From Halieaceae bacterium (GTDB lineage: Bacteria > Pseudomonadota > Gammaproteobacteria > Pseudomonadales > Halieaceae): a stretch of 64,000 bases of DNA. The DNA is taken from assembly GCA_026710905.1 (NCBI GenBank), contig JAPOQD010000029.1:1-64000 (forward strand), read 5' to 3'. Shown in pieces: positions 53,063 through 61,927 of this stretch (position 1 is its first letter; the number at the start of each line of letters is the position of its first letter). Under the pieces are notes generated by a model. The model was not told where the DNA came from. It saw only the letters and a list, made by a program, of their open reading frames with translations, and did no database searches. The translations under genes and the position numbers were made by a program.

Positions 53063-55956
53063 GCTGCTTCTCCCAACTGTTGCAGATAGCGAGTATTGCG
53101 CAGTGCCCGGCGGCGGCGCTGCCAGACCGCCACTATCAGCAGGGCGCCAATAGCGAGCCCATAGTTCAGATACTCCCAGAACAACTGCTCATCCTTGTCC
53201 AGAGGCGGCAGGGTGCGGTTGAAGTGCGCATTGGAGCGGATGCTCAGCAGCCCGCTGTCCTCCAGCGACCAGTCGATGGTATTGGCGATCAGGTCCAGCG
53301 GCCCCAGGTACTGGGAGCCGCTCATGCTGCTGATGGTGCGCAGAATCTGGTCGGTCAGAAAATCATTGGAGGCCAGCAGCACCAGCCGGGCGGATTCCGG
53401 GGAGCGTTCGATGACGCTGCCCACATTCAACTCGTCTTCGGTCTCCGCCTCCGCACTCTCATCAACAGCTGCATCCTCTCCTTCGGGCAGTTGCGCCAGC
53501 AGGGGCGAATCCTTGCCGCTGAACCAGGAGTCAAAGCGGCCGCTGACGATTGCCCCAAGCAGGGCGGAACCGGTTTCTCCCTGCGGCTGCCAACCGCTGA
53601 TTCCGGCCGCACCGGCCTGGGGCAGAATATCCATGGAATCCGAGGTCCAGGAGTCTGCCGAACTGCGCAGCAACTCGGTTACTTCGCGCCCCGCATTGCT
53701 TTCGCTGTCAATGTTCAGCGGGGAGGCCCAACTGACCGTGACCTGGGGCAGATTGCCGGTAACGGGGTGAGTGGCATTGATTCCAGCACCCCGCACATCC
53801 ACAAAATACGGGTAGTCCACCATGGCGACTTCCTGGAAGCTGAAACCTCCCACCTGCCGGGTAATCGGTATCGGGAAAGCCGAGTTTTGCGGGTCCAGCA
53901 GCAGCGACTGCTCAAAGCTGACGCCGTGGAATTTCAGCCACTCTTCCAGGCCGCTGTTGCGGGCCTGCATGGACAGGCTGCCACCCATGGACTGGGACAT
54001 GAAGGGAGCGGTGGCCAGCACCACCGTGCCGCCGCGCATAAGAAACTGGTCAATGGCGAACAATTGTTTCTCGTTGAGGTTTTCCGGCGCCGCAACCATC
54101 AACAGGTCCGCCTGGGCGGTGACCGAGCCATCGCCGAGGTCTTCCATGCGAATACTGTGCTCCTGGGTAATGGTCTGCTCAAGGTTGCGAAACTGCGGCC
54201 CCGCCGCACCGAATTGCGCGAGTTGGGGGTTGGGCTCGGGTGCGGCAAAGGCGATGGTCTTGGTGAAACCACTGGCAAAGCGCTTGAGGCTGGCGTCCAG
54301 GGCTTGCTGAAAGTTGTCGCTGTTGAAATCCTCAATGGCGATTTGCACCACCTGGCTGTCATCAGCCAGGGTCAGATAAAAATAGAATTCTTGTGCGGCG
54401 AACAGGGAGGCTACCATGGGATTGAAACCCCATTCCTCTTCAATCCGCCGGGCCACCTCACCACCATTCGCCTCCGGTTCGACGAAGCGAAACCGGAACT
54501 TGCCGGCGGACGTATTCACCACTTCCTGTAACTTCACGGTAATGTCCTGCCGATATTGCTCGAGCTCTTCCGGCAGCAGGGAAGCCGCAGAAACATAGCC
54601 GATAAACTCCACTTCCTCTTCGATGCTGTCGAACAGATTACCTCCGGCATGGTAGCTGTACAGGGCCTGCTTGATGGCCCTGGTCAGATTGAACTCCGGG
54701 TTGCGCAACCGCACGTCCAGGTTGCTGGTGGCGCCGGCCTTCACCTCGATCAGGTCTTCAAAACCCAGCGTCTGAAAGCTGTCGCCGTACTCGACCAGCA
54801 CGTTGAAGTACGAGTTGACCAGCGCTGCCTGGTAGCGGTCCGCCACCTGGAAAGGCACCGCCCGTATCCCGTATTTCTGGTTGGCTTCCTGCTCCAGTTC
54901 CGGGTGTTCGGCCGGGTCGATGATCTCCACCCGCAGCCTGCCGTCACCGGCAACCTCATATTCTTTCATCAGGTCGCGTAACTGTGGCGCCAGGGGCGCC
55001 AGCAGGGGGTGCGTCTTGGCGCTGAAGTAACCGCGCAGCAACAGCGGCTCCTGCAACCGGGACAGGTACTGATGGGTCGCGGTGGAGATGGAGTAGAGGC
55101 GGCCCCCGGTAACATCGAGGCGCGCGCCGGCCAATTGGCTTAGCCAGAGATTCGCCACCAGGGCGTTGACCAGAAGCAGGGCCGTGGCGAGCCGCCATTG
55201 CCGATGGTGGTCCCGCCGGCCCAGCTTCGACCAGCGTTCCTGTTCCAGGGAATAGATATTCAAGCTCAGAAAGATCGCCACCAGGCTCAGGTAATAAACC
55301 AGGTCCCGCAGGTCGATGATGCCGCGGGTAATGTCGTCAAAGCGTGCGCCGGTGCCGAGGCTGCGCAGCAGTTCTCCGCCCAGGTTGCCGAACAGGCTGG
55401 TCACCGTGCTGGAGCCGACCAGGTAGAACAGGCCGCAGATGGCAACCGAGCCGATCAGGCTGACGATGGGGTTGTCACTGCGCGCCGAGACGAACAGGCC
55501 AATGGCCAGGTAGGCGGAGCCCAGCAGCAGGGTAGCCAGATAAGCCGCCGCCACCGGCCCCCAATCCAGGTTGCCGAGGCCGGACACCGTCAGGGGCAGC
55601 ATAATGGTGACGAGCAGTGCCAGGCTCAACAACGCAAGACACGCGAAAAACTTGCCCAGCACAAAGCGCCACAAGGCTACCGGCAGGCTCAGCAGGTACT
55701 CCAGGGTGCCGGTGCGGCGCTCTTCGCTCCACATGCGCATGGTCAGCGCCGAGCAGAGAAAAATCAGCAGGATCGGCATCCACTCGAACAGGGGGCGCAC
55801 ATCGGCGATATTGCGGGCGAAGAAGGCCTCGCCCCAGAAAAACACGAACAGGCTGACCGCGGCGAAACTGCCGAGAAACAACCAGGCCACCGGGGAGGCG
55901 AAAAACAAAGTCATTTCCTTGCCGGCTACCCGGCGAATAACAGCATCAGGCAGCAT
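53059..55956 (-). CDS. ABC-2 permease fused to a GldG-like auxiliary domain
   Basis: 965 residues. The first 240 residues have about six membrane helices of an ABC-2 (GldF-like) permease, including MRMWSEERRTGTLEYLLSLP. A further helix leads to a large GldG/ABC-auxiliary region (LDVTGGRLYSISTATHQYL onward) and a last C-terminal helix (GLAIGALLIVAVW) with a basic tail. In Bacteroidetes GldF and GldG are separate; here they form one chain. The transported molecule is unknown and gliding should not be inferred. Overlaps the ATPase gene by 11 bp. Confidence 0.9.
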   Translation of the reverse strand: MLPDAVIRRVAGKEMTLFFASPVAWLFLGSFAAVSLFVFFWGEAFFARNIADVRPLFEWMPILLIFLCSALTMRMWSEERRTGTLEYLLSLPVALWRFVLGKFFACLALLSLALLVTIMLPLTVSGLGNLDWGPVAAAYLATLLLGSAYLAIGLFVSARSDNPIVSLIGSVAICGLFYLVGSSTVTSLFGNLGGELLRSLGTGARFDDITRGIIDLRDLVYYLSLVAIFLSLNIYSLEQERWSKLGRRDHHRQWRLATALLLVNALVANLWLSQLAGARLDVTGGRLYSISTATHQYLSRLQEPLLLRGYFSAKTHPLLAPLAPQLRDLMKEYEVAGDGRLRVEIIDPAEHPELEQEANQKYGIRAVPFQVADRYQAALVNSYFNVLVEYGDSFQTLGFEDLIEVKAGATSNLDVRLRNPEFNLTRAIKQALYSYHAGGNLFDSIEEEVEFIGYVSAASLLPEELEQYRQDITVKLQEVVNTSAGKFRFRFVEPEANGGEVARRIEEEWGFNPMVASLFAAQEFYFYLTLADDSQVVQIAIEDFNSDNFQQALDASLKRFASGFTKTIAFAAPEPNPQLAQFGAAGPQFRNLEQTITQEHSIRMEDLGDGSVTAQADLLMVAAPENLNEKQLFAIDQFLMRGGTVVLATAPFMSQSMGGSLSMQARNSGLEEWLKFHGVSFEQSLLLDPQNSAFPIPITRQVGGFSFQEVAMVDYPYFVDVRGAGINATHPVTGNLPQVTVSWASPLNIDSESNAGREVTELLRSSADSWTSDSMDILPQAGAAGISGWQPQGETGSALLGAIVSGRFDSWFSGKDSPLLAQLPEGEDAAVDESAEAETEDELNVGSVIERSPESARLVLLASNDFLTDQILRTISSMSGSQYLGPLDLIANTIDWSLEDSGLLSIRSNAHFNRTLPPLDKDEQLFWEYLNYGLAIGALLIVAVWQRRRRALRNTRYLQQLGEAA

Positions 55957-56887
55957 GGGCGGACCCCCCCTGGGTATTCACTTCGCGGAACACGGTCTCC
56001 AGGTCGCGTACCTCGGCGCTCAACTGGAACAACTCACCACCGGCATTGAGCACCGCCGCCGCCACGGCCGCGGCGGCGTTGTCAGCCTGGTTTTGCGCCG
56101 CCAGGCGCAGCCGGTACAACTGCGATTCTCCGCTCACCGGTTCCCCGGAAGACACGGCGGACAAGCTGGAGATCAGTTCGGTCAACTCCGGCTGGCCGAG
56201 GCTGGTGCGTAACAGCAGGCTCTCGGTAGCGCGCAGGTCGCCGAGCTTTTCGTTCAGGGCCAACCGCCCGTTATTGAGGATCAGAGCCCGGTTACAGATG
56301 GCGTCCACCTCCTGCATGATGTGGGTGGACAGGATTACCGTGGCCCGCTCGGCGATGGCGCAAATCAGGTCGCGCATATGCTGGGTCTGGCTGGGGTCCA
56401 GACCATTGGTGGGTTCATCCAGAATCAGTACCCGCGGCGAGCCGAGAATGGCCTGCGCCACCCCTACCCGCTGCTGGTAGCCGCGGCTGAGCGTGTTGAT
56501 CGGGTCCAGCAGTTTGTCCTGCAGTTCGGTGTCGCGGACGGCGCGGCGCACCGTGTCGCACAACACGGAGCCCTCCAGCCCCTTCAGGGTGGCGGCGTAA
56601 TCCAGGTAATCGGCTACCGTCATATCCGGGTACACCGGCAGACGTTCCGGCAAATATCCCAGTATCCGCTGCACCGCTCCGGGGTGCTCCGCAAGGGAGA
56701 TGCCCTCGATTTCTATGCTGCCGGCACTGGGCTCAAGGTAGCCGCTGAGCATTTTCATGATGGTGGTTTTGCCGGCGCCGTTGTGGCCCAGCAGGCCGAC
56801 GATTTCGCCGCCCGGTATCTCGAAAGAGACCTGGTCCACGGCCAGGACATCTCCGTAACTTCGCGATATCTGGTTTACCTTGATCAT
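55946..56887 (-). CDS. ABC transporter ATP-binding protein (GldA-like)
   Basis: 313 residues with Walker A GHNGAGKTT, Q-loop, signature LSRGYQQRVGVAQA and Walker B VLILDEPTNGLDP followed by the switch His (LSTHIMQEV). About 80 residues beyond the core form a C-terminal domain typical of drug/lipid-type ABC-2 exporters. First gene of the three-gene operon. The 272 bp upstream contain no gene. Confidence 0.93.
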   Translation of the reverse strand: MIKVNQISRSYGDVLAVDQVSFEIPGGEIVGLLGHNGAGKTTIMKMLSGYLEPSAGSIEIEGISLAEHPGAVQRILGYLPERLPVYPDMTVADYLDYAATLKGLEGSVLCDTVRRAVRDTELQDKLLDPINTLSRGYQQRVGVAQAILGSPRVLILDEPTNGLDPSQTQHMRDLICAIAERATVILSTHIMQEVDAICNRALILNNGRLALNEKLGDLRATESLLLRTSLGQPELTELISSLSAVSSGEPVSGESQLYRLRLAAQNQADNAAAAVAAAVLNAGGELFQLSAEVRDLETVFREVNTQGGSAHAA

Positions 56888-57121
56888 TCAGATTAACTCC
56901 GGCAGTACCGAATTTTTTACAGGCGCCTATTTTGTGAATTGGGAATGAAATAGCAAGAGCCCGCGCGGAATGTTCATCGGCCAGCTCCGGTAATCTCAAA
57001 GGCCGAAGTACTGACACGATATCTACCGCCAAAGTTCCCGTTTGCGGGCAAGGTCTCCCATTTCCCGTACAAATCCGACCCTATGCATGGGGTCCAGCTC
57101 TCCCATTTTCAATAGGGGGAC

Positions 57122-57152
57122 ACCCGCCGATCTTGAGGTAAAGCCGGCGGGT
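57122..57152 (-). terminator. Hairpin after the TauE/SafE gene
   Basis: Eight-base arms ACCCGCCG and CGGCGGGT around a 15-base loop, just beyond the permease stop on the minus strand. No T tract follows, so it is at best a weak intrinsic terminator. Confidence 0.4.
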
Positions 57153-57159
57153 TATCTGT

Positions 57160-57924
57160 TTACGGGAAAATCAGCAATTTGATCACGAACACCGTCAGCA
57201 CTGTGTACAGCACCATCTTGATCAAGCCTTCCCCGCGCTTGATCTGCATGGTGGTGGCCAGCCAGGCGCCGGCCGAGTTGCCCAGAGCCAGGGCCAGACC
57301 CACTACCCAGAGAATTTCCACCCTGCTGGCGAATACCAGCAGCGCGGCCACGGTATAGACGGCAACAATGAATACCTTGTGCGCATTGGTCCTGATCAGG
57401 TCAAAGCCCAGTACCCGGTGCAGTACCGGCATGATGATGAAACCCACTCCGAGTTGAATAAATCCACCCCAGAAGCCCACCGCCACCATCAGGGTATGGC
57501 CCAGAATCAGTCGCCCGCGGCTCTGGGCAACTGAGCCACCGCCGGCTCTGCGCAAATCCTGCCGCTGCGGCCACGCCATGCTCACCATGACGCCGATCAT
57601 GATCAGCGCCACGGTGCGGTTGAACCAGACGCCTTCCAATTGGGCGCCCAGCAGGGCGCCCGCCACCGCCCCCGGCAGCGCGCAGGCCGCCAAGCTCAGG
57701 CTGAGCCTGAATTCGGCATAACCGCGCCGGAAGAATGTAGCGGCCGCGGTAATGTTCTGGGCCAGTATGGCGATACGATTGGTGCCGTTGGCCACCGGGC
57801 CGGGAACACCCAGGAACAGCATGATGGGAACCGTCAACAGGGAGCCGCCCCCGGCCATCACATTCATGAAACCGGCCGCCACCCCGACCGCAGTCAGTAG
57901 CACCAGTTGCAGCGGCTCCATCAA
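57160..57924 (-). CDS. TauE/SafE-family membrane permease
   Basis: 254 residues, about seven to eight membrane helices, with the family's two similar halves (GFMNVMAGGGSLLTVP and GFWGGFIQLGVGF). Members export or import sulfite, sulfoacetate or other organic anions. It overlaps the glutathione reductase stop by 4 bp and is probably cotranscribed with it; the substrate cannot be told. ATG at 57924 or 57921. Confidence 0.9.
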   Translation of the reverse strand: MMEPLQLVLLTAVGVAAGFMNVMAGGGSLLTVPIMLFLGVPGPVANGTNRIAILAQNITAAATFFRRGYAEFRLSLSLAACALPGAVAGALLGAQLEGVWFNRTVALIMIGVMVSMAWPQRQDLRRAGGGSVAQSRGRLILGHTLMVAVGFWGGFIQLGVGFIIMPVLHRVLGFDLIRTNAHKVFIVAVYTVAALLVFASRVEILWVVGLALALGNSAGAWLATTMQIKRGEGLIKMVLYTVLTVFVIKLLIFP

Positions 57925-59276
57925 TCGGCCCTGGGTGTACGCATGGTGACAAACTCTTCCGCCGAGGTGGGGTGTATACCGATGGTGCCGTCAAAAGTGG
58001 CCTTGGTGGCTCCGGCCTTCAGGGCGATACTGATCCCCTGCACGATTTCAGCGGCGTCTTCTCCCAGCATATGAACTCCCACTACCCGGTCACTCGCGCT
58101 ATCGACAATCAATTTCATGAAGCTGCGTTCATCGCGGCCGCTCAGAGTGTGTTTCATGGGTTTGAATTCGGATTGGTACACCTGAACCTCGCCGAACTCT
58201 CGCCGCGCCTGTTCTTCGGTAAAACCGACCGTGCCGATGGTGGGCTGGCAGAACACGGCGCTGGGAATGAATTCGTATTCCACAGCCGCCGGCTGCGGCT
58301 GGAACTGACGCCGGGCGAAAGCCATCCCTTCGGCCAGGGCCACAGGGGTCAGCTCCTTGCCGCCGGTCACGTCACCCACGGCGCAGATGGTCGGCTCATC
58401 GGTCCGGAACTCCTGGTCCACCACAATCTCGCCACTGTCTTTGAGCCGCACGGAGGTATTTTCCAGGCCGAGACCCTGTAGCAGGGGTTTGCGTCCTGTG
58501 GCATAGAGCACGGCATCCGCTTCCAGGGCCACACCGTCCGCCGTGTTCACCCGCAGGCCGCCGCCGGACCGTTCAATACTTTTCACCTGGCTGTTGAAGC
58601 GCAGGTCCACGCCGCTTTTGGCAATTTCCCGGGCGGCGTGTCGGCGGATATCGAGGTCGAAGCCGCGCAGGAACAACTCGCCACGGTACAACTGGATGAC
58701 ACTTGCGCCGAGCCCGTTGAAGATGCCGGCAAACTCGGTGGCGATGTAGCCCCCGCCGACGATGACCAGGCGCCGAGGAAACGTTTCCAGATCGAAGATT
58801 TCGTTGGAGGTCACGGCCAGTTCGCTACCGGGGAATTGCGGCACAAAGGGCCAGCCGCCGGTGGCGATCAGTAATTTGTCCGCGCGGTAGGTGTCACCGT
58901 TTACCGCCACGGTGTTGGGGTCCAGTATGCGCGCGCTACCGTCGATAATGTCCGCTCCCACGCCACTCAGCAACTGCTGATACACCGAATTGAGGCGACT
59001 GATTTCCCGCTTCTTGTTGTCCCGCAGAGTGGCCCAGTCGAAATGGAAGGCCGTGCCATTCCAGCCGAAGCCGCGGGCATCTTCAAAAGCGTGCCCGAAT
59101 TCGGAAGCGTACACGTAGAGCTTTTTGGGGACGCAGCCCACATTGACGCAAGTGCCGCCCAGGTAGCGAACCTCGGCCACCGCCACCCGCGCCCCGAAGG
59201 AGGCCGCCATGCGGGCGGCGCGGACTCCGCCGCTGCCGGCGCCGAGCACGAACAAATCGTACTTCTTGTTGCTCAT
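57921..59276 (-). CDS. gor: Glutathione-disulfide reductase
   Basis: 451 residues, a normal length. FAD loop GAGSGGVRAARMA, redox pair in GGTCVNVGCVPKK, NADPH domain VIVGGGYIATEFAG and the C-terminal catalytic GIHPTSAEEFVT. Reduces GSSG with NADPH. ATG at 59276 has GGGAG at good spacing. The start lies only 16 bp from the divergent glcD ATG. The Arg residues expected for NADPH in GR are present (LYRGELFLRGFD). Identity is secure. Confidence 0.94.
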   Translation of the reverse strand: MSNKKYDLFVLGAGSGGVRAARMAASFGARVAVAEVRYLGGTCVNVGCVPKKLYVYASEFGHAFEDARGFGWNGTAFHFDWATLRDNKKREISRLNSVYQQLLSGVGADIIDGSARILDPNTVAVNGDTYRADKLLIATGGWPFVPQFPGSELAVTSNEIFDLETFPRRLVIVGGGYIATEFAGIFNGLGASVIQLYRGELFLRGFDLDIRRHAAREIAKSGVDLRFNSQVKSIERSGGGLRVNTADGVALEADAVLYATGRKPLLQGLGLENTSVRLKDSGEIVVDQEFRTDEPTICAVGDVTGGKELTPVALAEGMAFARRQFQPQPAAVEYEFIPSAVFCQPTIGTVGFTEEQARREFGEVQVYQSEFKPMKHTLSGRDERSFMKLIVDSASDRVVGVHMLGEDAAEIVQGISIALKAGATKATFDGTIGIHPTSAEEFVTMRTPRAD

Positions 59277-59292
59277 TGTCTGCTCCCGCATA

Positions 59293-60753
59293 ATGTTGCC
59301 AATGGGCGAAGCACACCTTCCAACTCTGGACCCGGCGCCGCCAGTTGCGAATCCTAACCAGCTTGTTGCCGAGTTGCGAACAATTTTACCGGCCGACTCG
59401 ATACTCACCAGCGACGAACAACAACGCCCTTTCGAATGTGATGCCCTGCCTATCCACTCGGCCATGCCACTGGTCACGGTGTTGCCGGATAGCACCGCGC
59501 AGGTGCAAGCGGTGATGAAACTGTGCCATCGTCTGGCGGCCCCCGTGGTCTTCCGGGGCGCAGGTACGGGCTTGTCAGCCGGCGCCATGCCCTGGCCCGG
59601 CGGCGTGCTGCTGGTATTGACCAAGCTGGACCAGATACTCGCCATCGAACCGGATGGGTTGTACGCAGTGGTCCAGCCGGGGGTTCGCAATCTGGCGGTC
59701 TCCGAGGCGGTGGCTGATCTGGGGCTGTATTACGCCCCCGACCCATCCTCTCAGCTTGCCTGTTCCATCGGCGGCAATGTGGCGGAAAATGCCGGCGGGG
59801 TGCACTGCCTGAAATACGGTCTGACCGTACACAATGTACTTGCGCTCAAGGTGGTCACCGTGACCGGTGAATTGCTGGAGGTGAATCTGGAACGGGAGGG
59901 GCCGGACTTGCTGGCGCTGCTGATCGGTTCCGAAGGCCTGCTTGGCGTGGTGGTGGAAATCAAGGTCAAGCTGCGAGTCAGTCCTCCCGCGGTGCAAACC
60001 CTGCTCGCCGCCTTCGACAAGGTGGGCGATGCCAGCGAGGCGGTGTCCCGGTTGATCGGCTCCGGCATTACCCCCGCGGGTTTGGAAATGATGGATCAAC
60101 TGGCGCTGACCGCGGCGGAGGATTTTGCCGGGGCCGGTTATCCGCGGGACGCCGCGGCCATACTGTTGGTGGAGTTGGACGGCGGCCATGGCGAAGTGGA
60201 GGAAGAATTGGCGCTGGCCCGGCGGCTGTTGCAGGAAGCGGGCGCCAGTGTGCGTCGGGCCCGGGACGAGCGGGAGCGGGCGCAGTTCTGGCGGGGCCGC
60301 AAGAGCGCCTTTCCGGCAGTAGGGCGCCTGTTTCCGGACTATTACTGTATGGACGGAACCATTCCCCGGGGCGCTATCGGCGCGGTGCTGGACTACATCA
60401 ATCAGCGCTCCGCACACTACCAGATGCCGGTGGCCAATGTGTTTCATGCCGGCGACGGTAACCTGCATCCGCTGATTCTGTTCGACGCCAATGTTCCGGG
60501 CGCAGTGGCGGCGGCGCAACAGTTCGGCGCCGATATTCTGGAAAAATGTCTTGCGGTGGGTGGGACCATTACCGGAGAACACGGGGTGGGGGCGGAAAAG
60601 CTCAACCAGATGGCCAGCCTGTTCAACGATGCGGAATTGGCCCAGTTGCGCCGCATCAAACAGGCATTTGACCCCGATGGCCTGCTGAATCCCGGCAAGG
60701 TCATACCCACGCTCAAACGCTGTCAGGAGTACCGGGCGCTACGCCATGGATAG
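59293..60753 (+). CDS. glcD: Glycolate oxidase FAD subunit GlcD
   Basis: 486 residues. Very close to E. coli GlcD: RGAGTGLSAGAM, YYAPDPSSQLACSIGGNVAEN, HCLKYGLTVHN, VFHAGDGNLHPLILFDAN and GEHGVGAEK. Oxidises glycolate to glyoxylate with GlcE and GlcF. Start 59293 or 59302; neither has a clear ribosome site. Its stop TAG lies at the border of the inserted element; before the insertion it would have overlapped the glcE start. Confidence 0.95.
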   Translation: MLPMGEAHLPTLDPAPPVANPNQLVAELRTILPADSILTSDEQQRPFECDALPIHSAMPLVTVLPDSTAQVQAVMKLCHRLAAPVVFRGAGTGLSAGAMPWPGGVLLVLTKLDQILAIEPDGLYAVVQPGVRNLAVSEAVADLGLYYAPDPSSQLACSIGGNVAENAGGVHCLKYGLTVHNVLALKVVTVTGELLEVNLEREGPDLLALLIGSEGLLGVVVEIKVKLRVSPPAVQTLLAAFDKVGDASEAVSRLIGSGITPAGLEMMDQLALTAAEDFAGAGYPRDAAAILLVELDGGHGEVEEELALARRLLQEAGASVRRARDERERAQFWRGRKSAFPAVGRLFPDYYCMDGTIPRGAIGAVLDYINQRSAHYQMPVANVFHAGDGNLHPLILFDANVPGAVAAAQQFGADILEKCLAVGGTITGEHGVGAEKLNQMASLFNDAELAQLRRIKQAFDPDGLLNPGKVIPTLKRCQEYRALRHG

Positions 60754-60962
60754 CCCGCATATCTCACCATCCTTTTGCTGCGGACGCTGCATCACTCGCT
60801 GTGGCGGGGCGTGCACCCTCCGGACGCATGGCCAGCGGGTCGCACATGTGCGACCCCTACAGCGACATAGTGCCAGCTATGCCTTCAGCGGTTTTCCGTC
60901 CGTGCACCCCGCCACAGCGACGCTGCAACGCTTTCGCTACGAACGTTGGTGAGATATGCGGG
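60754..60962. mobile_element. 209-bp MITE-like element between glcD and glcE
   Basis: Terminal inverted repeats of 16 bp, CCCGCATATCTCACCA at 60754-60769 and its exact complement at 60947-60962, continue as longer imperfect arms (GCTGTGGCGGGG / CCCCGCCACAGC). The duplicated target is ATAG (60750-60753 and 60963-60966). The middle has a perfect 20-bp palindrome GGGTCGCACATGTGCGACCC. No transposase is coded. The right end carries the ATG used by glcE. Confidence 0.88.
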
Positions 60963-61927
60963 ATAGAGACCTGTCCACCGCCATTGCAGAACAACTCCGC
61001 ACCGCGGATGCAGCTTCGCCGCTGCGTATCACCGGCGCCTGCTCCAAACCCTGGATGGCGCAAACCGGCGCCGGCCTGTTGCCGGTGGCCGCCCACCGGG
61101 GTGTGGTCGATTACACCCCCGGCGAACTGGTCATCAGTGTGCGCGCCGGTACCCCCCTGGCCGAGCTGGAGGCCGTGCTGGCGGAGCGGGGACAAATGCT
61201 GGGCGCGGAGTGCCCGAACTTTTCCAGCAACAGCACCATCGGCGGCGCCGTCGCCCTCGGCTGGTCCGGTTCCCGCAGCGGCTCGGCGGGACCACTGCGT
61301 GACTTCGTACTGGGCCTGCGCATGATCAATGGCCTCGGCGAAATTCTGCATTTCGGCGGCCGCGTGATGAAGAATGTGGCCGGCTTTGATGTACCCCGCC
61401 TGCTGGCCGGTTCCGTGGGCCGACTGGGGGTGATTCTGGATGTATCCCTCAAAGTCCTGCCGCTGCCGGAGGCGGAACTGACCCTGTGCCGGGAGCTGGC
61501 CAGTGAGCAGGAGGCCGGCCTGCAGATTCGAAAGTTGCAACAGCGGGCCCTGCCCCTGTCCGGCGCCGTGTACTACGCCGGCAAGCTATACCTGCGTTTT
61601 TCCGGCCGGCCGCGTGCCTTGCAACAGATCTCCATCGAGTTGCCTGGCGAGGAAATCGACAACAGCTTCTGGCAAGAACTCACCAGCTTGCGCCTGGCTT
61701 TTTTCTCCCCGGCGGCAAGCGGCGAATTGCATGACTGTCTTGGCGGCTCGTCATGGTTCCACCGGGACGGCTGCCTGTGGCGACGGCAGGGTGAAGCCGG
61801 TGCGGTGAACTTGCGCGATGGCCCAGGCCCGGCCGGCGGCACGTTGGCCGCGCTGCAACAACGCCTGCACCAGGCCTTTGATCCACGCGGACTGTTCAAC
61901 GCTCCGTTACAGGGCTCCAATCCGTGA
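60956..61927 (+). CDS. glcE: Glycolate oxidase FAD-binding subunit GlcE
   Basis: 323 residues, FAD-binding PCMH-type: GTPLAELEAVLAERGQML, NSTIGGAVALGWSG, GRVMKNVAGFDVPRL and SVGRLGVILDV. Completes the GlcD/GlcF complex at the membrane. Its ATG (60956) lies in the terminal repeat of the inserted element, so the N-terminus reads MRDRD. Removing the element and one target copy gives MDRD from an ATG at 60746 that overlapped the glcD stop. Stop overlaps the glcF GTG. Confidence 0.94.
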   Translation: MRDRDLSTAIAEQLRTADAASPLRITGACSKPWMAQTGAGLLPVAAHRGVVDYTPGELVISVRAGTPLAELEAVLAERGQMLGAECPNFSSNSTIGGAVALGWSGSRSGSAGPLRDFVLGLRMINGLGEILHFGGRVMKNVAGFDVPRLLAGSVGRLGVILDVSLKVLPLPEAELTLCRELASEQEAGLQIRKLQQRALPLSGAVYYAGKLYLRFSGRPRALQQISIELPGEEIDNSFWQELTSLRLAFFSPAASGELHDCLGGSSWFHRDGCLWRRQGEAGAVNLRDGPGPAGGTLAALQQRLHQAFDPRGLFNAPLQGSNP

